Source: Halisarca cf. caerulea (taxonomy: Eukaryota > Porifera > Demospongiae > Chondrillida > Halisarcidae). From it: a stretch of DNA of 15,000 nt. The first letter of the stretch is position 1. Each line of letters opens with the position of its first letter. The DNA lies in the NCBI GenBank assembly GCA_963170055.1, contig CAUJGJ010000397.1:335001-350000 (forward strand), given 5' to 3'. Both the position numbers and the translations under genes were made by a program. Positions 7,972 to 15,000 of this stretch are shown here, one piece after another. Below the pieces are notes generated by a model, which was not told the origin of the DNA, searched no databases, and saw only the letters and a program-made list of their open reading frames with translations.

Positions 7972-8198
7972 CCATGTACATGATCTTTTACTCTTGTTTT
8001 TCCCTTATTTTATAATCAATATTCAGTTTTTATTTTATTTTTACTGATTGATGAATGAACCCAATTAACATTCTTGATGCATGTTTTTATACTTTATCAT
8101 GATTTCTTTCCTCTGTTTTGTTTTTGTACTGTGTTTCTTTTCTTTTCACTGGGCGCCTGGGAGAATAGCAATTGGCTAAAGGCTACCCAGTCTAAATA
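7972..8198 (+). other. LINE 3' UTR with terminal stem-loop
   Basis: T-rich 3' UTR ending in a structured tail at 8149-8198: CTGGG and CCCAG can pair as an outer stem around an inner TAGC/GCTA stem, followed by TCTAAATA. The same tail recurs at 10815 and, inverted, at 11463. Confidence 0.65.
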
Positions 8199-8306
8199 TG
8201 CATTATGTACATGCAGAAATTTTGATTAATTACTTGCAGTTACTGTTGAATATGGTTAATTTTCTGCCAATACAAAGATTTAGCTGTAACTATATAATTG
8301 TAATTA

Positions 8307-8398
8307 CTAGGGGTAAACGCGGCCTTCGGCTGCCTTCACCCCTAGTTTGGGTGGCAGGTGCAACCCTTATATCAAGTGAAGAGGTTGTATCAAGTGAA
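8307..8398 (+). repeat. 92-bp hairpin element, copy 1
   Basis: A 39-nt hairpin (8307-8345) begins and ends with CTAG and has 18 paired positions around a TTC loop: two mismatches and one G-T pair. It is followed by a constant arm with the direct repeat TATCAAGTGAA at 8370-8380 and 8388-8398. It aligns without gaps to 13316-13407 with about 11 differences in 92. Confidence 0.75.
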
Positions 8399-8469
8399 TT
8401 AATCAATCTATTTGAGTGTAATGTCTGTATCAAGAATAAGCTCATAGTAAGCTAGTTAGTTGGTCACAC

Positions 8470-8492
8470 GGGTGCAACTCTTATGTCAAGTG
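8470..8492 (+). repeat. partial copy of the hairpin element arm
   Basis: GGGTGCAACTCTTATGTCAAG resembles the arm of the 92-bp element (GGGTGCAACCCTTATATCAAG in both full copies) and lies about 70 bp past copy 1. The hairpin part is missing. Confidence 0.45.
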
Positions 8493-8564
8493 TATGGTAG
8501 TTACATAAAGTGCAGTTCTTGCATTCACATTGCTTCAAATCTGCTTTTAAGTATCACATGTACA

Positions 8565-8571
8565 CTCACAT

Positions 8572-8618
<47 letters not shown>

Positions 8619-8942
8619 ATGTACACATTTACTCACATACACACTTACACACCACACACATGCACACACGTGCACGGGCACATATATACACACATACACA
8701 CACCTGTCACACTTCTTCCTCTCTCCCTCCTTCCCCCTTCCCTTTCTCCCTCCCTCCCTCCCTCCACACACGTACACACATACACACGCGCACACACCTT
8801 TCATACCTCTCTCCCTCCCTCCCTCCCCCTTCTCTCTCTCCCTTCTTCCATCTCTCTTTCTTTCTTCCTCTCTCACACATACACACAAACACCACACACA
8901 TACACACACATGTCACACATATGCATGCACGCACATGCAAAC

Positions 8943-8983
<41 letters not shown>

Positions 8984-9013
8984 CACACACAAACACATGC
9001 ACACGCATGCACC

Positions 9014-9057
<44 letters not shown>

Positions 9058-9077
9058 ACATGTACACACATACACAC

Positions 9078-9129
<52 letters not shown>

Positions 9130-9386
9130 TCACATACACACGGAGACACAGGCATGTACACACACCTCTCACACATTTCTCTCCCTCCCTCCTTCACCCC
9201 CTCCCCCCTCCCCCCAAATGTATACACACACCTCTCCCTCCCTCCTTCCCCCTTCCTTTTCTCCCTCCCTCCCTCCCTTCCCCCCACACATACACACACG
9301 CACATGTACACACACACGCATGCTGTGCACACACACGCACACACACACACACACAGACACACACACACACACACACATACCGGTAC
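8565..9386. repeat. compound (CA)n / (CCCT)n satellite tract
   Basis: About 820 bp with the C-rich/A-rich strand on plus. Long (AC)n arrays (8574-8617, 8949-8989, 9014-9055, 9079-9128, 9325-9380) alternate with pyrimidine-only blocks of CCCT/CTCC type (about 8709-8764, 8804-8875, 9172-9217, 9228-9284). The alternation of similar blocks suggests expansion of a higher-order unit. All open frames across it are poly-His-Thr or Cys-Val artefacts. Confidence 0.95.
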
Positions 9387-9553
9387 CACATCCCACTGTG
9401 ATTTGCTATATGGATAGAATTAGAGTCTTGTGCCAGACATACTTGTTGCATTGGTGTTATAGCCTAAATTTCATTGACTGTGTGTGTTTTCTGTCGTGTT
9501 TATGAAGTTTATGAAAGTTTTGCCACCCATGCGTGTCAGTGCAGCATATCGTG
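9387..9553. other. spacer with no recognised feature
   Basis: Unique-looking AT-rich DNA between the satellite and the CpG-rich block. Confidence 0.4.
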
Positions 9554-9980
9554 TATTCCCCGAAAAATACCCGTATACCGCAAACATTGTTGAAAATGGC
9601 CAATTTCCCCGAGGCAGGTTATAGCCGCTCACGTTTTGCTAAGAGACCGCTTTCCACTATATAGTTAATATCACTCTCAGACTGTCGTATCGATAATCTA
9701 AGGTGGCCATAAAGTGATCGCTTTCTTTTCCTAGGAGGAGTTACCGGACAAAGGATTGTAAAGGAAAAGCTGTATATTTGTCCGCTTTCGATCGTAAACT
9801 AAATATGGCGCCTCATAGCCAAGTACGGGCAAATTTCTAAAATCCTTCATTTCACAAGCAAACGGAGAGAAACCCCTTCGAGGTCACTCACCGAATAGCA
9901 CTAGGAACGTTGTTAAAAGTCCGCTGCGAATTCTTCGCACGGTTGGTCAGATTAGTGCGAACAAAAAATCGGCTTACCTC
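9554..9980. promoter_or_regulatory. CpG-rich block, possible promoter/5' region or young insertion
   Basis: About 27 CpG dinucleotides counted by eye in ~430 bp, against only a handful in equal lengths of the flanking DNA (for example 13500-13980). No long ORF is present. A TGCGAA-TTC-TTCGCA hairpin lies near 9924-9938. This is either an unmethylated regulatory region or a recent insertion not yet worn down by CpG decay. Confidence 0.3.
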
Positions 9981-10353
9981 CATTATAATAAGATTACATG
10001 ATGCTAATGAAAATTAATCTAGTGAAAATGATCTTTTGGTATCAAGCATGAAATATACAGTACATTTTAAGTTTTGTGTAGTACTATGGAAAAGTACTTG
10101 AAAATAGCTCTACACAAGATACAGGAAATACTGCTGTGCTGAAATGCCAAATTTCCAATTATCAGCAAATGTACAGGAAATGTGAAGTTTCCTGTAACAT
10201 TCCTGTAACATATGCTGCAACATTCTTGATGTACCTTCCGCGCAAGGTGTGCATGTGAATACTCACATGCTCACAAAATGGCTGCAGTCTTCGCTTCTAC
10301 ACAATTGTTTCATGATTTTATTCATTCCCTAGTCTAGAGAACTTTCGCTTGAA

Positions 10354-10431
10354 ATGTCTGGTGATATTAGTTTGAAACAATTACGTCGGTTTTCCATCAA
10401 GGTTGTGGCTAACTTCACCGACATTTTTCGG
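10354..10431 (+). CDS. possible first coding exon (very tentative)
   Basis: An ATG opens M-S-G-D-I-S-L-K-Q-L-R-R-F-S-I-K-V-V-A-N-F-T-D-I-F-R and is followed directly by GTATAAG, a possible splice donor; otherwise the frame stops two codons later. It lies ~370 bp downstream of the CpG-rich block. A second tiny ORF starts at 10278 (M-A-A-V-F-A-S-T-Q-L-F). No matching downstream exon was found. Not recognised as any family. Confidence 0.15.
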
Positions 10432-10814
10432 GTATAAGTAACATTTGATTCATGACAAAGGCTTCAAGTTCAGACGAAGCTGTTCCAGATGACCCAATTA
10501 CCAAAAGGAATGATGCGCTGGGCTGTACTTAGTCATTTGATGCCTTCAACATAATCAGCTAATATGTTGTTGAATGGTCTACCACGATGGCAGGCAGACA
10601 GTTAGCTGTGTGTGATTGTTGGTAAAGCTAAATTATGTGTGCCACAAGATTGATTGCGCGGCAATAATTTAGACTTGTGGTTTAATTGTCCCATAGTTAG
10701 TTTAGTGATATGTTAGGCCTATTAAGTTAAACACAAACTATTAAAATCTATATGTTGAATCTTTGTACACCCCCCTTTGTTGTTTTTGTTTTTGCCTTTT
10801 GTCCCTTTTCTTTT
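10432..10814. other. spacer leading into a LINE 3' fragment
   Basis: No gene is seen. The last ~70 bp is T-rich and resembles the 3' UTR of the 6003-8198 element, so the fragment ending at 10890 probably starts somewhere after about 10690. Confidence 0.35.
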
Positions 10815-10890
10815 CTGGGTGCCACTTACAGTAGCCTCTGGCTAAAGGTTCCCCAGGTTAAATAAGAATACCCTATACCCTATACCCTAT
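10815..10890 (+). mobile_element. 3' terminus of a LINE/SINE of the same family as 6003-8198
   Basis: CTGGGTGCC, then TAGCCTCTGGCTA (perfect 5-bp stem, 3-nt loop), then CCCAGGTTAAATA, then a terminal (CCCTATA)-like repeat of three units at 10868-10890. It matches 8149-8198 in order and spacing. Only the tail and some T-rich upstream sequence are recognised, as usual for a 5'-truncated copy. Confidence 0.65.
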
Positions 10891-11437
10891 CTATAATCTA
10901 AGTGAAGACTATGTAATTTACCTGCACCTGTACTTACTTTTTCATGTACCATGCAGAATTGGTAAAAAATTTAGAACAGTCACTGTGTTACAGTAACCAT
11001 AGATACTCCTATGCAGTAACTGTAACAGGGGAACTGTTACTGTAACAATGCATGCTGCATGCAGCTGCACCCATAGTTCTGTCCATGATTTCATTTTACA
11101 ATATTCAGTATTCTGAAAAACTATCCAACAGTGCTTTTGCTTAATGTAGAAAACTGCTCAGTAGACTCAATAGGCACACCATATGGACCTATAATGCCTT
11201 GTGGGTGTTTAATCACAGTTATAGTAACTTCACACTATACAGTGTTTATATCAGCAAAAGAGTTGTAGTTGTGCATTGACCATACTATAAAAAGCACCAT
11301 CACGGTGGCAGATTCTCACAGTAAGAAGAGAGGACTTCAACGCGTAAGACGCGATTATTCTAAAATTCTGTTCATATAACTTCTAAAAAGTTATAACTAA
11401 AACAGTACATTTCTATCTACAGTGTACATAATTGTAG
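10891..11437. other. gene-free AT-rich stretch with small palindromes
   Basis: No ORF or RNA is recognised. It contains a cluster of GTTAC/GTAAC motifs (10986-11047), a TGCATGC-rich patch just after it, a TATAAAAAG near 11286 and a short GCGT-AAG-ACGC hairpin near 11341-11352. Confidence 0.5.
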
Positions 11438-11443
11438 AGTGAT

Positions 11444-11783
11444 TGGATTGGATTGGGTTGGATTAATCTTATTTAGACTGGGACACCCACTTAACTCATA
11501 GGCTACTTTTCAGGGGGTCCAGTAATCAGAAGTACACAATTAACAAACAACAAACAAACAAACATACTACATTGTTGATTGTTATAAGTGACAAATGTTC
11601 AATCATGCAATGTTCAGTTCTTTTGTTGGCTGTAGTGGGCCTGCTTCACTCTTATCTCTTGGTGGTGGCCGGGGGTACAGAAAAAAATGCCAGAAACACC
11701 ATCACTGGGAATGGACCTTAGTCATTCCCATAACTCAGCTCTGCAGTCACATCAGTAGCCCACTAAGCCACCAGCACCCCCTT
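11444..11783 (-). mobile_element. tRNA-derived SINE with LINE-type 3' tail
   Basis: Runs right to left. The head (from 11783) begins GGGGGTGC and contains an A box TGGCTTAGTGG (plus-strand positions 11760-11770) and a B box-like GGTCCATTCCC (11707-11717), the internal RNA polymerase III promoter of tRNA-derived SINEs. The body is ~190 bp. The tail (about 11515-11463) reads GTAGCCTATGAGTTAAG, GTGTCCCAG and TCTAAATAAG, then imperfect (CCAAT)-type repeats. Tail order and wording match the LINE 3' end at 8149-8198 and 10815-10864. The element is flanked by AGTGAT at 11438-11443 and 11784-11789, a target-site duplication. Lengths and boundaries fit a complete insertion. No protein is encoded; the short ORF across it is an artefact. 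Confidence 0.8.
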
Positions 11784-11812
11784 AGTGATGAAACTAATTT
11801 ATATACAATATC

Positions 11813-11834
11813 ATGTAGTACAGTAGTACTACAT
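11813..11834. repeat. perfect 9-bp hairpin
   Basis: ATGTAGTAC and GTACTACAT flank a 4-nt AGTA loop, just outside the SINE. No poly-T or other context suggests a function. Confidence 0.5.
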
Positions 11835-12500
11835 ATGTAGGGATGACGTTAAAACAAAATGGCCACCCATACATTAGAGCCTAACGTATTTGCACCAAAA
11901 CTCACTTCTGGTACGTTTTGTAACTCCAAAAAACCCATATTCTAACGTTTTGCTGGATTTTAGATGGATATAAGTATTTAACATGCCACTAAGTGCCCTA
12001 CTTTCACTGAAAATTGGAAAGTTTACATAGCGTAAAAGGTTACTGTTTCGGCTTATTATTATTATTATTAATACGTTTGCCTTTTAGTTCAAACAATATA
12101 GCAACCACTAGGAGGGATATAGCGACCTAATTTCACCACCATTCTAACTCAATACTTCGCGCAGGGTGCCTTTTTGAAATTTACAAGAAATTCGTTCTGG
12201 GGCAAGAGATTTTCTGGACTCGACTGCTGTGTCCACCATTTTATAAATGACTAACTCATATCTGGATGGTCTCATACTTGCATATGTGGCAACCTTTTGT
12301 GTCAGTTTTCAGTTAAAATGTAGAGAATACACTGTTTTATAGGCATATGTTCAAAATAGAAATAAAAAGTGCACAGACAGGAACTGTACAAAAACTATTT
12401 AAAAATGGATAAAAGATGTAGGGATGAAAAATTGTCAATCGTCAAAAATCACTGGAACAAGGCAGAGTTGTTTGTTGCGTAGAGCTGAACAGGCATAGGT
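11835..12500. other. gene-free stretch
   Basis: No ORF above background. It holds a (TTA)n run at 12053-12070. CpG is sparse and no RNA gene was recognised. Confidence 0.5.
12053..12070. repeat. (TTA)n microsatellite
   Basis: Six consecutive TTA/ATT units. Confidence 0.8.
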
Positions 12501-12510
12501 ATAGACATAC

Positions 12511-12710
12511 AGAGGGTTAGGTATACGTTAATTCCTTACATCCCTCAACCTGTTTGCATAAGCTAGCAAAAGGGAATTAACCCGTCTAGCCCTTTACCCA
12601 GTCAAGCTCTGTACCCGTCTAGCCCCATGTATGCCTTACACTATGTCAGTCCTAGACCTATGCATAGTCCATCCTCAAGCCCGTCTAGCCCAATGTATAC
12701 CTAACCCTCT
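12511..12710. mobile_element. ~200-bp MITE-like element with perfect 16-bp inverted ends
   Basis: AGAGGGTTAGGTATAC at 12511-12526 is perfectly complementary to 12695-12710. Immediately inside, GTTAATTCC (12527-12535) pairs with GGAATTAAC (12573-12581). The interior carries CCCGTCTAGCCC three times (12581, 12614, 12680, the middle one the same over 12 nt). TA occurs next to both ends, compatible with a TA target site but not proof of one. No coding sequence. Confidence 0.55.
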
Positions 12711-13032
12711 ATATATATACGTACATGTATATATATTATATTTACCATGATTAGCTCTCTAATTAAATATTATCTGTCACAATTAGGAAAGTCAGTTATA
12801 TGGTGGTTCAGCTGGGTTGGCAGGTTAATGAGGTTTGCACTCAGTTTATGCATTTTTTAACTTGTTTATTGTGACTAGAAAGTACATGAAATATCTTTGT
12901 AAAATTCTAGCACAATCCTAGTGCAGACCAAAGCATGAAATATAGTACTGTAAAACTTCTAAGGTGAATTTCTGTGTGGTCCACTGAGTTTCTTGTTATA
13001 TGATGAGGTTTGACTGTATGTGTCATGCATTT
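12711..13032. other. gene-free stretch
   Basis: Starts with a short TA-rich run (12710-12735); otherwise no recognisable feature. Confidence 0.5.
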
Positions 13033-13155
13033 ATGTGTGTGTGTGTGTGTGTGTGTGCATTTGTGTGTGTGCATTTGTGTGTGTGCATTTGTGTGTGTGT
13101 GTGTGTGTGTGTGTGCATGTATGTGTGTGTGTTTGTTTGTGTGTGTGTGTGTGTT
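13033..13155. repeat. (GT)n microsatellite with GCATTT interruptions
   Basis: About 120 bp of GT repeats broken by three regularly placed GCATTTGTGTGTGT units, suggesting local duplication of a ~16-bp unit. Open frames here are Cys-Val or His-Thr artefacts. Confidence 0.9.
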
Positions 13156-13315
13156 AGCCCTGCACAATATTTCATTATTAGCAGTCAATATCAATATCCA
13201 TCCAAGCAATAATTTCCATTTTGAATAGTCAGGACAACATTATTGAATACTCAGTATATTGACTATCAGCAGTTTTCTGGAGCAAGCGCGATTACCTTCA
13301 TTTGCATTACAAGAA

Positions 13316-13407
13316 CTAGGGGTGAAGGCGGCCAAAGGCCGCTTTCACCCCTAGTTCAGGTGGCGGGTGCAACCCTTATATCAAGTGAGGAGGTTGTATC
13401 AAGTGAA
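13316..13407 (+). repeat. 92-bp hairpin element, copy 2
   Basis: The hairpin 13316-13354 has CTAGGGGTGAAGGCGGCC paired with its complement around an AAA loop: 17 Watson-Crick pairs and one G-T pair. The arm with duplicated TATCAAGTGA follows at 13378-13388 and 13397-13407. It is gap-free against copy 1 at 8307-8398. Both copies start a few bases after an ATTAC. Confidence 0.8.
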
Positions 13408-15000
13408 CTTGTTGTGAACAAAGTTCAGAACCTCACGATTGATAAAACTAAAATAAGTAGAAATTGAATTGTGTTCAATTCCATTTTGACTGCTGCTTAT
13501 GAATTCAAAACTGATGTGTGTGCTCTTGCTTTGAGTTGTAATGCTAGATTGAGTATAATAGTATTACAATGGCCAGATGCAAAGTTAGCAGTCTTGTTTA
13601 CTCACTTGCATAATTGCAAGATGCACAGTGTGTAGGCTATCAGTCCTTGTATAGTTTGAGATAAGACTGTACATCAGTGTAACGTTTGTTAACTATTTTG
13701 TGATATTTGACATTTAATTTGGTTGAGCCATGCATCAGTGATTGACACAATCTGTTATTTCTTCTGGTGTGTTAAATTTGCAAAATAAATGCATGGTCGC
13801 TTTTAATTTTGTACATGTCGATTCAATTGAATTGCAATTGCTTGGTTCAATTTGGCCTGCTTGAACATTCAAATTAACACTAGCACTAAGCAATGTGACA
13901 TGTATCACTGCATGCATGTAATCTGCACAACCTGAGATACCAAGTCACACACAGTCCATGGTCCTAGAAGCAATAATTTTGCTTCCTCAAACTATAATAT
14001 TATTGCTAATTTATCTGGACAATAGTGGAGCTGGATTAATTTCAATATTAATGTATACCACCACACAACTGTATGAGTGATAAAAACAAAGTTGCCTACA
14101 TTTTTGGTATTACAGTATCATTAGTTCTGATTCTATTTGCATTATGCATGCAGTCCGTTTTTCAAAAATTCTTTTTAGAACCTTTTAAATCCATGAACTT
14201 AACATACATCACACATTTAATTGCTGCTCATGCATGAAATCTGTGATTTGGAGCAAATTTGCATGCACAACATGGTGTTTGATGACTTAGAAGTACATTT
14301 TGTGGATTTAATTTAAGTATAATACAACTGTTCATGTGGTTGGAGTACAGTTGTGACACAGGCTGCTGTGTATGACATAGGTTCAAATATTGGGTTACAT
14401 TTGATTTGTTTGATTGCAATGAAATCCATGGTTCTGCAAACAGCTGTCTTCAGACACATTTCACCCGGTATAATTCAGTCAAAATCAGAATCTAACTATA
14501 CGCAAATGTGCATATAATATACTTATTTGCTATATCCACTGATGTCACATTATATAACATTGGGCATACCGGTGCATGTTCCATAAAATTGTACTACACA
14601 TACATCCCTCAGACCATAGATGTATAGAGTATATACAGTATCTTTGCTCAGACTTATAGAAATCGACAAACTTCAAGTTCGTTGATAGACTTCGTCAAGG
14701 TGATTACATTGTGTACTCAATGACAGTAAATGTTTTCTTTGCTGTATTGCATGCATAATCTTAGAACACGGCATACCAGCAATACCAGTAAAAATGAGCT
14801 GGATGTATCAGAATGTTAAATGAAATGTGAAGTGTCACGTTACATTCGATCTGATATAACCACGCATTGCATATGGTGTTAATCGAATGTATATAATTAT
14901 ATTACATGATGGTGCACAGTGGTGCACATAAGCAGTAGTTAGTCAAATGAGGCGACTTAGTGTTTCATGGCGGTAATGATGTTAGAAGTGAAACACAACA
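13408..15000. other. AT-rich region without recognised genes
   Basis: Only short open frames, none with a recognisable domain or good splice context. CpG is very rare. TGCATGC/GCATGCA palindromes recur (for example 13910, 14144, 14260, 14748), and a GGTGCACA duplication lies near 14912-14928. No tRNA, rRNA or transposon ends were seen. Confidence 0.5.

Larger units (their letters stand above)
6003..8198 (+). mobile_element. CR1/L2-like non-LTR retrotransposon with the reverse transcriptase core deleted
   Basis: Reads 5' to 3' as N-terminal region with 2A-like motif (to 6275), apurinic/apyrimidinic endonuclease (~6318-6935), connector (~6936-7525), C-terminal tail (~7535-7971), 3' UTR and terminal stem-loop (8149-8198). 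The connector runs in the same frame into C-terminal sequence at about 7525-7540, yet no reverse transcriptase motifs (such as the F/Y-x-D-D box) occur anywhere. The core was therefore lost by an internal deletion, probably more than 1 kb judging from family lengths. Tail and 3' end are typical of CR1/L2-group elements. The 5' end is not defined; 6003 is only the start of the open frame. Target-site duplications were not found. Confidence 0.8.

Noticed and set aside
8880..9170. Possible CRISPR-like regular repeat
   Set aside because: The periodicity is a dinucleotide microsatellite in a eukaryotic genome, with no distinct spacers.
8547..9505. Long open frames of His-Thr or Cys-Val on both strands
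   Set aside because: They are translations of the (CA)n/(CCCT)n satellite with no start context or domain.
11284..11320. TATAAAAAG with a possible initiator ~30 bp downstream
   Set aside because: No ORF or exon follows; in AT-rich DNA such a match is expected by chance.
11595..11840. Plus-strand ORF of 81 codons
   Set aside because: It lies antisense across the SINE, whose promoter boxes and target-site duplication explain the sequence.
12581..12691. CCCGTCTAGCCC repeats as a tandem satellite
   Set aside because: Spacing is uneven (33 and 66 bp) and the repeats lie inside the inverted-repeat element, so they are listed as part of it.
12907..13228. ORFs across the GT repeat at 13033-13155
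   Set aside because: Low-complexity translation only.
13243..13467. ORF over hairpin copy 2, and a similar frame over copy 1
   Set aside because: The shared peptide comes from the shared 92-bp repeat; frames outside it do not match.

Overview
The window reads as non-coding-rich nuclear DNA of an invertebrate animal. Supporting signs are GT-AG introns, AT-rich intergenic DNA that is mostly CpG-poor, dinucleotide microsatellites, and several classes of eukaryotic transposable element. The mix (a 2A-bearing APE-type non-LTR retrotransposon, pogo/Tc1-like terminal repeats, a DUF7869-type DNA transposon) would suit a sponge, cnidarian or similar marine invertebrate. The species cannot be fixed from the sequence, and nothing bacterial was seen.

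Layout. Bases 198-5775 hold six candidate plus-strand exons that may belong to one uncharacterised gene: a proline-rich repeat exon, a short heptad-like exon, three small exons and an acidic/basic C-terminal exon. Most splice phases agree, but two frame breaks suggest a decayed copy. Its first candidate intron holds a complete-looking minus-strand DNA transposon (671-3210; the transposase has one nonsense codon and two frameshifts). Its second holds an 836-bp pogo/Tc1-like non-autonomous element (3726-4561) inserted in a TA microsatellite.

Bases about 6003-8198 are a CR1/L2-like non-LTR retrotransposon. It keeps a 2A-like motif, an apurinic endonuclease domain and the C-terminal tail with 3' UTR, but the reverse transcriptase core is missing. 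Its 3' terminal stem-loop recurs at 10815-10890 (plus strand) and, inverted, at the end of a tRNA-derived SINE at 11444-11783 that has clear A/B boxes and a 6-bp target-site duplication. The SINE therefore appears to borrow the LINE tail.

Bases 8565-9386 are an ~820-bp compound (CA)n/(CCCT)n satellite. A 92-bp hairpin element occurs twice (8307-8398 and 13316-13407). A CpG-rich block at 9550-9980 stands out from its surroundings and may be a promoter or a young insertion. A ~200-bp element with 16-bp perfect inverted repeats lies at 12511-12710. From 13408 to the end only AT-rich DNA without recognisable genes was seen.

The most interesting material is the LINE/SINE tail sharing with its conserved terminal hairpin, the 2A-like motif next to a hydrophobic N-terminus, and the repeated 92-bp hairpin element. 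No intact protein-coding gene can be vouched for.
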